From NCBI RefSeq assembly GCF_901933205.1, contig NC_044600.1, positions 9,152,501 to 9,216,500 on the forward strand: 64,000 nucleotides of DNA, read 5' to 3'. The translations under genes and the position numbers were made by a program. The DNA comes from Camarhynchus parvulus (taxonomy: Eukaryota; Chordata; Aves; Passeriformes; Thraupidae). The notes beneath the pieces were generated by a model, which saw only the letters and a program-made list of their open reading frames with translations, made no database searches and was not told the DNA's origin. Positions 45,324 to 58,200 of this stretch are shown here, in pieces (positions within the stretch are counted from its first letter, which is position 1; each line of letters begins with the position of its first letter).

Positions 45324-47503
45324 GCAATGTACATTTCTTTAACAATTTGTCAGGAAATCATTCAATGCAGTAGTTCTGGAAGCAGTAATTGTAAGCAGTG
45401 TTTTATTGTTGACCATTCAGATTTGAATGACAGCAGACAATGCAAGGCACAAATAAAGAAAAGCAGGAATTGAAGTGCTTGTTCTGCCCTGGCATGCAGA
45501 GGTTCCCTCAAACAGCAGCTGCCTGCAGCAGCCAGAGCCCTGGAGCTGGATGTTGGGAAGCACTTGCTCCATCTCCAGTCCTGGTTTGCAGCACTCTTGT
45601 CTCACAGCCAGTCTGCAAAGAGGGAGCAGCTCATGAGCTGGGGTTAGGAGGAGGGCATTTTTTACCCCTCATTGCTCATTAGCAAGAGGCAGGTGATCTC
45701 ACTTCTCTCTTGATCTGTGGCCTGTGAGATGCTAATACTTCAAAGATGCCTAGATGCTTTAATATTTTTTCTCTGCAGTATCAATATCAGTGTGCATTTG
45801 ATTAACTCTTCATAGCTTTAACACTGACCAGTGCACCTGTATGTTGTGATGCTTCAACACCTTTGCAATGGTGGTGTCTTCACATTTTGGATGAAGTTCT
45901 ACATCCATGCCTGGTTTTAAGTAACTTAACTCTCCTGCCCCTCACTTTACTGAGGTCTGTCATTCATCATTTCAGCAGTAGGAAGCCAATACTTCATGTT
46001 TCTAACTGAGACAACACTGAACAAAGTTGTTTCCCAGGGGCTGTTATCTGCCTTGGCTAGAAACCTTGTGCTCAGTCTGTGCAAAATGCAGGATGAGAAG
46101 GACTTAGTCTGTGTTTGGAGCTCAAATGGCTTCTGCTTTACACCTGCAGATTTGTACCTATAGGCAGCACTTACAACTCTGTGCTGCAAGAATTTGTTAG
46201 TCCTTTTCTTTTCTGTGGGGAAAAATCTTCTCTGGATGTAGTTGACACCTAAATATCACCCAGTCTTTGGTGACTATCAGATAGTGACTGTTTGCATATT
46301 GTTTGTACAATGTGCTACATAATAAACAAAAAGATTTATTAATATTTGATAGAATCCACAAGGCAGGGCAGATGGATTTTTTTAAGGGGATGGTCTGTAC
46401 ATATGTGCTTCTGTTACTGCTGTCAGTAACATATTTATGTCACTTAGTAGGTGGCCTCTGATAAAATAGCTACTGACTAGCCTTCATCCAGGTTTTTGTC
46501 TAGAGTGTTTTTTTTGGTCAAAGGTGTAAAGCAAACCACTTTCTTAGCCAACCAAAATATTTTGGAAGGCTATCCTAGTGACTCCACTGGAACACAGACT
46601 TCTAAATCAAGGCTCTTCCTTGCAATATTATAATAAGGAAAAAATAAATTAAAAAAAAGGGGAGAGACATGACTCCCTTTCTCTTAAAAATTAATGATCT
46701 GTGAATTCTGTGATAAAAGCTCTAACCTAATTAGGAGAAGAATTAACTAAGAGATGTGCAACAACAGCTTAAATGTTAGGGGGACTTTCTGCAAAATGGG
46801 TGAGATGCCAGAACTTTGTGCCTGGCCCTCAAAAGTCCAAGAGTTGTCATTCTTATGTGTGGCTGGTCTACAAACAGACTGTACCCAGATACCCCCAGTG
46901 TAGTATTGAGATGCTCTGAGTTTTGTTAATTTGTTTTCAAATGTGGTTATCAGTTCTGACAGAGAGCTGTAGCTTCCATCTGCCTCTCACTGCTGTTTCC
47001 TTTGGTCAGCCCTGGTGGGTGTCCAAGGGTGTTCTGGCAGATTGCAGCTGACCTGAGGGGTTGGTGTGCACAAAAAGAAGTGTTGTACTTTGTTCACCCC
47101 TGTGCCTTATGTGGGCACCCATTGGGAGGAAATAGTTTTGCTGTAAATACCAAAATCTCATATTCTGGGATGGGGGAGTGAGAAGGGGGGAGGGGAGCAG
47201 GATGAAAGGCAAGAAAAAGGAAGGAGAGAATTTCTCTTTGGGATGGTCTGTGTGGGCTCTACCTTTAGGAAATTATGCTGTCTCCTGAGTAAAAGAAAGT
47301 GCCTTAGAACAGGATTTCAAACCAAAGCTGAAATCTTAATTTTATTATGTAGGAGTTTGGGGTCCCTTGACAATATGTGCCTGACAGTAACATTCAAGTC
47401 CCTTAGAAATGGTACAAGTGCAGCTGAGAGGTGGAACAGCTCTGCCATACTAGGTGCTATTGGTGCTCAAATTTTAGCCTACACGAGAGTACAAGAATGC
47501 TGG

Positions 47504-47555
47504 TATTTCAATATTTCAATTGAAATATTTCAATATTTCAATTCAAATATTTCAG
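47504..47555. repeat. Palindromic tandem repeat of atttcaat
   Basis: The unit tatttcaa recurs about five times and its complement ttgaaata is embedded. The centre is the perfect 20-bp palindrome aatatttcaattgaaatatt at 47510-47529. Confidence 0.85.
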
Positions 47556-50500
47556 CAAATCACATTAGCAATGAAAATATTTTCACTTATTTATAGTTAA
47601 GAGATGGGACTTAGCACCAGCTCTCTGGTTCCTCAGTTAGTAGTGGCTTCACTGTCCTCTTGAAGGGCTGCCAGTAATTCTCACTGCCTTTTATCAAGTT
47701 ACGATAGAGGCAAAATTTTCTTGTTTCTATAGAGAGGCAAAGCAAAAGCTTCTGACTTAAATTTCTTTGCATAATTATGATAGAAGTTTTGTTTTGCTTC
47801 ATAGCTTTGTGTTGGAGATATTTCAACAAATCCACTGTGAGGATTTAAACAGGAGAAAACTTTGCAGAAAAACTTGTGGAAAACTTTGTTAGACATGTTA
47901 TTTGGTAACCATTCTTATCATACTGAAAAACCTGGAGGGAAGCAAATATACATAATATATTGGGTTATTTGCATTTACAGACAAATGCTGCCTAATACAG
48001 TTTTTAAAGAAAGAACTCAAATGTAATGTTAAACTACATTAAAAAAACATAATCCAGGTTGCAAAATTAGGCAATCAAACATAAAGTTGTCAGTGCAACC
48101 CTGATTCAGACCCTTGTGTGTATACATCATGATAGAGTCTTTAATTACAGGATCATATACTATTTTTTTCCTCTTGCCTCATTCAGTGAGCAGGATGAAT
48201 AGCACTCACTAAATGAGCAGCTATTCACTATTATGTTTTCTCCATTGTTCAGTGTGTGGTCCTATGCTTTATTTATGGCACACCATTGAAACTCTGCTCT
48301 GAAAAGGAAATCCAAATCTCCTCACAGGCTTTTTAACAGCAGTCACCACTGCAGTGTCTGGGAGCTTCACAAGGCTAATGATGACTTTATCTTCACAACA
48401 AGCCTGGGAGATGAAGCAGTGACAGCAACTCAGGGAATCTGAAACTAAAGAGAAAAGGTCAAAAGTCTTTTGCCAGCTTGTAGCGTTCAATTCAAGATCT
48501 GTAACATCTGATATTGTAGTGGCAGCATTGCACTGGAACTGTTTGAGAGCAGTTTCTGCAAACTGAATTCCTGTGTCTGTGTCCCTGCCAGTCTCTCAGC
48601 CTGGTAGCACCATTCAATTGCCTTTCTTTTCCTGTTCTCCTGGTCTAATTCACTATGGACTTCTCCACTACTCTCTCAGGTGAGGTTCAATGCTGGCTCA
48701 GGTGTCATAGCTCTGTAGAGCTGTGTGTGTGTCAGGGTTATGTGTAGGAAAAGATGAAGCACACTTGGTGAAAATGAGATTATGCAATATTTTGAAGACT
48801 AAAATCTGGGGCTTTTGTTGAATGTGATCCATTTATAGTTCTTCAAAACTAAGTCTGGCCAACTTGGATCATCTCTTATTAGGATAATATAGGGAAGATC
48901 TGGCGCTATTGTTAACCTACTGAATTCTGCAATTGTCATCTCTATGGCTTTGAAAAAAAATTATTAAGAAATTGATGGCACTGTGCTGATGTGGTGAATT
49001 GAGCATGCAAATCATTTCTATCCCATTTTTTGTGGCCTTTTTGAGGTTTTCTCTATTTAAGTGAAATATCCCAATTTTATTCTAATAAACATTTGACTTT
49101 GGATGATTTTAGTAGAGAAAACTATCTTGACAGATCTCAGAGCTCTGACTGAGAGTCACAGAAAAAAATCTGCATGAGCTTTCTTTACTATGAAGATTAT
49201 TTATTTTGGCTGAAGTTTGTGCGTAATTAAAATCAGATAAAAGATAAGACCTGTTATAAATATATTCAGTATTGTGTACATTGGCTAACCCTATGAGCAA
49301 AGAGGAAACAGGCTCTTATGATGGGAAGACAAGGAATCTTACTAATGCACAGAATCACCAACCTTAGCAATGCCAGGTTTTCAGCCACCTTAAATGACAA
49401 TGAGTGTGTGGACTCAAAGATGGCATGTTGATACTGCAGAAGACAGTCTTGCTAACATATTTTCAAATAACGTTTGTCAAACATGTAATGGAGGAAAAAA
49501 AGTTGCAATGTCATCTGTATAGTGTCCCATTCTGGACACTATTGAAGTAATCAGCACTTTGACAGGGTTCTCCTGCATGTGTCAAAGATATGAAAAAATA
49601 GAATATGTCACATTTTTCTACAGCTCCTAACAAAAGTATTTATGTACATTCTTCCCTTCAGTGTAAATGCCCAGTTTGGCTCTCTTGAGTTGCTCTTTTA
49701 CTTTACTGTGGGTTATTTGCAGGGTCAGGTTGGTGAATTTTTTTAGCATTGCTGAGTGGTTGGTGATAAGAGAGCTGTAGATGTTACTGTTGTAAGATAC
49801 TGTATCATGTTTTTGTGCAGCAGTCCCCTTCACAACTTTTCTCCATTATCTGAAATCAAGTGCAAATCCACATAAGAAGGCTTCATAATTTGTGCTTTGG
49901 TGAAAAAAAGATTCATCATCTCAGTCCTCCTCCTTGCTATTCTCTACATGAGCAATCCATTTCTGTGCAGGGCTGCCATCCTGAGAAGGATAGAGAAAGG
50001 TGAAGTGAGTAAGAGGAGGATTTCTCTAGTGAGGCTGAATTGATGTATTTTGAAGATGTAGGTGTAAGATGTCTACAGACACTGCTGATGCCTGGAAGTA
50101 TAATGGAGTTCACAATATTGCATCCTTGAAATCAGGGACTCCTGCTTTGGCTGTCTCATTCCAGCCTTTTTGCAATACTGTGAAAAGTTATCATAGCTGT
50201 AGCACAGAAATTTGCTCTCTCTGAACAACAGTCTGATTTTTTTTATTCTATGAAAAGATAGGCTGGCGAAGATCAGCTTTCTCCCCTATCATGCATGAAG
50301 CTGAAGCCACTGCTGAGCTGCATTTATAGATTCTCCAGTGTTACCAAATTCCTCTGTTGTGGTGATTGTACAAAGAAGCCTGGGGGTGACAGAGTGAGTT
50401 GAGCTAGCACAAGGAGAGCCAGATTCCTCATTGGCTGAATGCTGTGTATTTTTGAAATTGTTTTTTGCCTGTTTGAAACAAGTCTTATAATGGTAACCAT

Positions 50501-52317
50501 CACACAAAAGCAGTTACACAGCTTAGGCAAAAGTGGTCACAAAAGCCCTTAAAAAGTGGTGTGCTGGTTAAAAGAATCAGCCTGATTTAAGCCTTGCAGA
50601 TTTTTATTTATGCTTCATTAATTCCAGTTGCAGTTAACTAATGCAGCAGAAGCACTTAACTAAGGGTTTTTTTGGTCCTGGCTCACAGGGTTGTGTGTAT
50701 GTTTATGTCTTTTGGTGAGTCTGCTGACCTCCTGTGCCTGTCCAGCTATGAGCTTTGAAAAGTCCATCAATGAGTTCTCTTTTTGAAGCCAGCAATAACC
50801 AAGCAACTTGGGCAGGGGGTCTCTTAAACTCCCCTTCTCCATCTGCTGGCATATTGGACACAGTTTAACTTGCACATTGTAGAAGCTTCTGTTATAGCAG
50901 GCAGTAAAAAGTCATAATAATCTGCCAGTTGTAATGTGCTGTTGCACCCTGCATGTCCTGGTGGGCTGTGCCATGGGGGGCTGCCTGTCATGCTTTGCAC
51001 AGGCAAAGCTGCTGCATCTTGCCAGGAATTTCCAGGCTGGATGTGTGACACTAGAAGCCTGTTAGTAGAACAAACCTTGTGTGTGCTGCTGGCTGTAGAG
51101 AACAATGAAGTTTAGTAGTAAAATAAATTACTATCAAGAAATCCCTTTTTTCATACAGCAGTTTGAGTTCTCTGTGATGTGTACTCTGGCTACTTTGCCA
51201 AGTGTTTTTACATTTACTTAGAGTGTCTGTTTGGAGAACTGGGAAAAAACTTAGTGGCAAAGTCATTCTGATATTTGGAGCAGAGTTTTGGGCTGTCTAC
51301 TCTCTCTGTACCCTGCATTTAGAAGCAGAGAAATTCTCTTGCTGTGGTGCTTGTCCAGTAGAGAAACTAGATGGTCCTTCTTACACTGGCCTGCTCCTGG
51401 TACTGACTGTTTTTTTCTCAGTAGCCTCTGTCAACAGGATGGGCAGCCTTAAATGTCCAGCACCTTAGATATGGGACATTTGTCATGATATCTTCAGACA
51501 CTTTGAGATGAGGCCCTTTTGGCCCACTCTTACTTTTCTGAAGTCTTGTCCTGTAATTCTCACAGTCAGGCATTTTCTAGTTTCCCTGACTTGTGTTTCT
51601 CCTTCAGGAAGAAAAAAATGTCCAACTGTCCCTTATCTACTACTAAATACCTCTGTAAAAGCTACTCCTTTTCTCACTAAGATGGGGGAATTTTGGTAGC
51701 ACTTTGATTTTTAACACCTCTGTGTGGGGGATTCTCATCTAGCCACAAATGCAAAGCACCTCTTGCACTCACATTAATTTTAGTTAGTGCTGCTACAGTT
51801 AAGAAATTTGCAGCAGGCAAGGAAGGGTCTTTGATAGAAGTAATCTTCAAAGTTAGGTGGCCAGAAAAGAGAGGAGCTGCTGCCCTCTAAGTGTCACTGC
51901 CTGCCCCATGAACAATAAAATCAGAAACTTCTGAGTTGTGCAAGACTAACAGCACCACTGGCAACATTAATGGCTGTGCTAGCAGCAGAGAAGGCTGATG
52001 TACTGTGACTCAGTAGGAATTTGTCTCCTGAAATGCAGTGATGTGCCTTCATTGAGTGAGAGACAGCTTTCTGCCATGGCTCTGCAGCAAAACCTCTCTG
52101 CACCCTCTTTAGCAGCGGGGGTGGCTGGGGAGGTGCTGGCAGGACTGGAGCAGAGCTGAGATGTAGCTTTGCCTTCTCAAAACCTTCTCAGCAACTGCTC
52201 AATTTCTGTCTGTAGCCTCAGCTCTTCTGCTTATATCCTTTCTTTTGGGGTTCCCCAGAGTCTAAAAATGTGTGCAAGTCACCTTCAAACAGCAAGGAAA
52301 GGTGAAAGGTGTTTAAA

Positions 52318-52335
52318 GTGTGTGTGTGTGTGTGG
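52318..52335. repeat. (TG)n microsatellite
   Basis: Eight to nine uninterrupted tg dinucleotides occur. Confidence 0.85.
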
Positions 52336-54905
52336 TGTTTCAGAACCTTCTTCACAGGTTTATTTTTTATTCAGAAGGTGGCTCCAAATGGGCTCTTTAA
52401 AAGATAATGTTTGCTATCAGACTTTTTTTTTGAGTTTAAGGTTTATGAGAAGAGCAAACTTCTGCAGGAAGCGCACTGGGACAGGTTTTCATGTGTCTTG
52501 AAATATCTTCTCTTATTAGCTGTCAAGTTTCTCCTGCTGGGATCATAGCAGGTTAATTTTAAAACACTCTTTTTTTTTTCACCTACAAATGTAATTGAGA
52601 ACCCTTAATAGGAGATTAGCAAAAGAGGTTGCTGCTGTTTTGCTCCAAACACTTGGGCAACAAGATGGAGAAAAATTAGTTTTTTATATCTATTGGGTGG
52701 CGGGTACTTGGGACAGCTGTCTCTGAGCTCAGAGCGCATCCAGCTTCATTGATGTGAGATAAAATTTGTTTGCCTGCTGATTTCTTTTGTGGAGGAAGAA
52801 GATGCAGAAGGAAGGAGGTATATTTGAGAGGCAGATATTGGCACAGAGTGTTATTGTGGTGAGGGGTGAAGGTGTGTGATTGTCAGGAGCACGTGAACCA
52901 TGCCTGGGGTCTGCCACTCATGAGTTGGGGGTTGTGGTTTCTGTAACATTAAGTTTGGAGACCTGGTAGGAGATATCTGAGCTCCTTTTCAAGCTGTGCA
53001 CTTCAGGTTCCCTCTTCATGGAGACCAGGTGTCCTGCAGGTTCAGGTTCAGCTCAGTGGAGGAACCACAGAGCTCAGAAGTGGTTGACATCACTTGGTCT
53101 CTCACACAACTGGAAGGGCAGGCTATCAAGGAAGATTTTCTTTGTGTAATCTGCTCCTCAGAACAGATAACAGATATTTTCTGTGATTTTATTCTGGGTC
53201 ACTTACTAGTGATTGTTAGGAAGGATAATCTGGGTCAGTCACTGCTCTGCTTTTCTCTTTCACAGCTATAACTTGATTGAGCTCATGGTAGTCACAGTAT
53301 ATCACTGGGTTTTTTCAGTGAGATATATAGAGTAATATTTTTTGTGTTGGTCATTGGTGCTAAATCTGACAAAAATATTAGGAACAGAAGAACAGAGAAA
53401 ACAGACACTAAGTTAACTCAGATGAACATGTAAATCCTTAGCACAAAAGGCATCACACCCTGTCCTAAGAGCAGAATTCTCAAGTTGCACTGTGGGTGGA
53501 ACAAGCTAATTACCAGAGCCAAAGATCATAATTCCGAGCAAATATTTCAGATTCTTGTCAGTTATCACTTACTGTCTGCTTTTGGGGAAAAAGGTCTTGT
53601 TATGCATAAATGAAAATCACTTCACCTTTGAAAATAATTAATGTTCACCCAGAGTGAGGCCAATTCATCAGCTGTATTCAATATAGGATTTGCTTTCAGG
53701 ATTGTGCAGTTCATTGCTGACTGTTTGAGCATATCTTTCTGATTTTCACAGACGATGTTTTTTCTCCTATTAGAACAAATGTATTATTATTACTTTCTCT
53801 GGAATCTTGGGAAATAAAAAATATTTTAAGCAGTTTCAGGTAATAGTGTTTCCCACAGAATCACATTTTGATGACATTGGAGAGACTTGGCTGCATTTTC
53901 TGCTTTGTTGCATCTCAGAGGCATGATTAACATGTGATAAAAGCTCCCTTGTGAGCAATTTTTGTTCTCTATATACTCATCTCTTACCTCCTTCTTTATG
54001 ATAAAGCTCTGAACATCCTTTACCACTGCCCCTTCTCAGTGTCAGCCTGCTCAGGGAACCAGCAGGCAGAGACTGATTTTATGTGCTTGCTGTTTCTGGT
54101 AAAGCACTGCCAGCCTGGCAAACCAGGATGATGGGCTGGCCTGGAAAACTGAAAAATGAGCACAGAGACTGAGTGACAAAAGAAAAGAAGGAGGAGTCCT
54201 TGAGGAAAATATGAAGGAAGATGAAATACCAGTACACCTGTTCTCATCTGCTCTGCTCCATCTATCCAGTTGTGGAGCAAGGCAAGTACAGCTTAGCTCT
54301 GGGCAAGGCTCAGGGATGCTCTGATTTGATAAAGCAAGACCCTCCAGACAAAGGCTGTTAATAGAATTTGAGCCTCAGCCAAGGTTTGTGCCAAAGAGGT
54401 TCCTTGATGTCCAGTTAAACATGCATGTTTAAAGAAGCTCTCAGAGCTGGTGATTCTGTCTATTGCAAGGATTTATCCATTTAAATTTTTAGGTTGGAAT
54501 TCCACTGCTAAGGAAAGGGTTGACCCTCTGTTCTTTGGGGTCTGAGCCTTGCAGAGGCCTTACTGTCATCTTTTGATGAAGGGAAAGAGAGGATCAGAAA
54601 AAGGATAAGTCTGGTTCTGCTTAAATATGTCAGACTGTCATTAGGGCTCCTTTCACTGTGTCAGATTGTGATCTGGCTTTAAGTGACACTGAAAAGCCTG
54701 ACCCTTTTATGGGTTAAGCACTAATGGTGTTATGTATGCTGACCACAAAGACCTGTATTACATTTGTATTGGGCTCAAATCTTATTTCCACTGAATGCTA
54801 TGCATTACCATGAAATAGTGGGTCACTTATCTTGTGAAAAGGAGCAACCACATGAAAAGTAACGGGCATTATCATATTTTGAAGGCATTTTCGGGGAAAT
54901 TAGAT

Positions 54906-55236
54906 CACTGAATCACAGAATAATTCAGGAAAATACTTTTAAGATCATCAAGTCCAGCCAGTAGTCCAGCACTACCAAGTTCACCACTAAACCATGGCCC
55001 AGGTGACACATCTACACTACTTTAAATGCCTCCAGGGATGGTGATTCCACCACTTCCCTGAGCAGGCTGTTCCAAGGAAGAAATTTTTCTTAGCATCCAA
55101 TCTCTACCTCCCCTGATGGAACTTGAGGCCATTTCCTTTTGTCCTAGCACTTGATACTCAAGGGAGGAGACCATCTTCCATCCTGCCACTTCCTCCTTTC
55201 AGGTAGTTGTGGAGAGTGATGAGTTCTCTTTGGTGC
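54906..55236 (-). mobile_element. CR1 LINE 3' end, 5'-truncated
   Basis: The plus strand reads cactgaatcacagaataatt, then ttaagatcatcaagtccagc, gatggtgattccaccacttc, ctgttccaaggaagaaattt and gaacttgaggccatttcctt. All are phrases of the reversed CR1 3' end. It continues through a tagttgtggagagtgatgag segment and then stops. The length is about 330 bp and it is moderately diverged. It belongs to the same broad family as the 39.4-kb element but is clearly older. Confidence 0.88.
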
Positions 55237-58200
55237 CCATTAATATATAATATATTTTAATCTTATGTGTACCTTTGTATTCAACTGCAATAAATTTAAA
55301 CTTTTTAAAGAGTCATTTAATATATCTTTGTATGGCTTTGTCTTCACTCTTTTGGAAATAAAATTCAGTGTAGGTACAACTGAAACTAATTATGATCAAA
55401 ATTATTCCTTAAAAAATCAACACATCAAAAGGTTTTGCTATCTGTGTACCAAGGAAAAGCTTTTCTTCCTGCACTTAACATAGACCAAGATAAATTATGT
55501 ATCTTATGACTGAGAACTGGAGTTTGAAAGTGAAGCACATGAGTATGTTCCAATATAAGCCTTAGGAGCACATTTCTGGCTCTGCATTATAATCCTCATG
55601 TAAATGATCCTTCTGTAATTGTTGCAAACTGCAGCTCCTCAGGATTGCTTACAATTTTTGAAAAGTCAACAGTTCCTATTCCATTAGAAGAAGGTCACTG
55701 AATGAGATTATGAAAGAAAATAAAAGTAACCACTATAATATTATCACAGAAAAAATTCTGTCCATATAGTCCTTCCTTGCAGTGTTTGTTCAAAAATAAT
55801 TTCTATCACTCAGAGAACTCTGGGGCTTTTTTTTTGCTGCAAAATATAGAAATAATAGGATAGTAAGATGAAGAAATAATCACTCTTTGGGGACATGCCT
55901 TAATTCTTTATGCATTCAGAGCTATAAAATTATGTCCTCTAATTGTGAAATTATTTTTGTAAACTATGAAAGTTACTGAAAATGTTTCTCATCTTCCAAA
56001 CTGATGATTTTTCTGTACCACAATTTACTACACCATCAAGAAAATGAACTGAGTAGTTTGAAGCAAGTGTTTATGCTGTTTTTGTGTTTATTTACTGTTA
56101 GAGGGCTGTCTCTGAAATATACTGCTGGAAGTACCTCCTGTAACTGATATTTTCAAAGGTTTAAATAATTTGATTTAGCTGCACTTTTATACTTCGAATA
56201 TTTCTAAAAGAGCTTTACTGTTTTTCAGCTGTTTAGTGACAAATATTTATGAAAATCATATCAATGCTTTCAGGATTTGAAGTATTAGGAGCCACAGAGG
56301 GGTAAAAAGTTTACTTCTCAGCCAAGTCTATAATTGTTTTCTCATTTAAAAGAATAACTGATGTATTGTTGGCAGTACACAAAGATTTTGTTTTACTGCA
56401 ATCGATCATTTTTGTTCTCTTGTGGGGAAGGGGGTCTATTTAATTTGCTGTCTCAGTTAAGGGATCTGTATGAATAACTGCAGATGATGGTGTGATACAC
56501 TTTGGCTGTTTCTGTAGCAACCACCTATGGGTTTTTTTCTGCATTTTCACATCTCTTTCCAAGAATTGCCTTTCTTTTTTTTCCCCTGCAACAGTTTTGT
56601 TCTCAGAAGCGTTGCTTGAATTATTTTTATGTTCTTCATTTGCATGCTGTCTTATAGGTGGCAGTCCACCATGAAAAACCGAGAAATTGTTGTATAAATT
56701 ACAGAAAGCACTATGGCAGTCATGGCAATCTTTAGTGATCCTACACTTTCTGTAATGAGTGGAAAATTGATTTTTGTAATTCATCTTCTTTCTTTTGAAG
56801 ATGGTAGGCTTATCTGATGAAATGTTACTTTTGCAGCCACTGTAACAATTGTGATTTGTGCAGTGGTATAGCTCAGCCAACTCCAAATAGAAGTGAAATT
56901 TAAATTGAACTTTAAATTGTGATTGCAGTTTGCTTTGCATTGTTTATGTACACTGGGATAACACTTCCCAGATACTTTAGTGCTTGATAAATACTTCATA
57001 TCAGAAACTTTATTTTCCAGTGACAAAGGCTGAAGAATTCAATATGGATTTTTGTCTGTTGTCTGCATACAGTTTAGGTTGTGGGGTTTGGTTTGTGTTT
57101 GTTTTCTTTGAAACACATCCTAAGTGTCTGAGAGTATGTGTGAGTGGTTTTGCATCATTTCTGAAGCTGTAGTTTCATTCTATCAAAATTTTGAAATAGG
57201 CCTGAAGTCCCTCTCTGGATGGTGGTGAATAATCAGAACATGTGCTTCCCTCCCTCCCAGTTCTCTCTTGCTTTCGGAGTCTTTATCCTCAGGCAGGAGG
57301 TGTGAGGATTTTTACAAGACAGCTGTGCTGTCAGATTTGGCTGACCTTGTCTGGCTGCCAGACCCCCTCCAGCTGCTCTCTTACGTCTCCCCCTGACCCA
57401 CACCAGCAAGATGGGGGGCAAAATCAGATAAGAAATCTTGCAGGTTGAGATAAAGGGAGGTACATTACTTATCAATTATTGCTACAGGCAAAACATACCT
57501 GACTAGGGGCAAATTAATTTAATTTATTGCCAGTCAAAACTAGAGTAGGATGGTAGAAGCAAAGACAAAAATCATTAAGCACTTTTCCCTCTCCAGTTTG
57601 TCCCAGGCTTGATCTCAGCCCCTCACTCCCAGCCTCTCTGCCCCCAGACCTGGGAGGCACAGGAGCAGTGGGAATGGGAGGTTGTTGTGCCGCAGGGCAG
57701 GCTCTGCTGGGGTCTGGGACAGCTCCTCCTCTTCCTTGGTGCTGCAGGTCTTTTCTCACACTTTGTACCTCACTTACCAGTGGCATTTTTCCCTTTATTA
57801 AATACACTTTGCCTAAGGCACCACCACAGAGAGCACCCCCAGCTCTCCTCAGAGTGGCTCCTGCAGCTCCAGTGCCAGCAATGGGGCACGTGCAACTCCG
57901 GACAGTAGTTAATACATTTTTTTTTTCTTTCTTTTTTAAACAAAACTTCCCCACTGATTTTCCCTGTGGTTATACTCCAGAAGATGTCTTTGACTGACAC
58001 AGCTTCTGTTTCCAGCGCTGGTCCCCGGCACCAGGTCCTCCTCCACTCTTGTGGCAGAGGGTCAGACTGTTGCATGGGGTGTTATGAAGCCTGTCTTGAC
58101 TTTCTTCACAAGCTGTGAAACTAACAGGAGGTTTGCAAGAATACTTATGCACCCCCTTATATGCTAGGGATAATATGCAGTATTTCAATGGGCTAAGTCT

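Larger units (their letters stand above)
42997..54905. other. Unassigned AT-rich sequence with simple repeats
   Basis: No gene could be supported. A minus-strand frame of 168 codons (43151-43657) is the longest and is discussed as an observation. A TG-rich tract lies near 44319-44386, an (AAT)n run at 45308-45323, a palindromic tandem repeat at 47504-47555 and a (TG)n run at 52318-52335. No transposon termini, CpG island or RNA gene was recognised. Confidence 0.45.

Noticed and set aside
57514..57954. 146-codon minus-strand frame in a GC-richer spot
   Set aside because: Frames on both strands overlap at similar length and the composition alone explains the openness.
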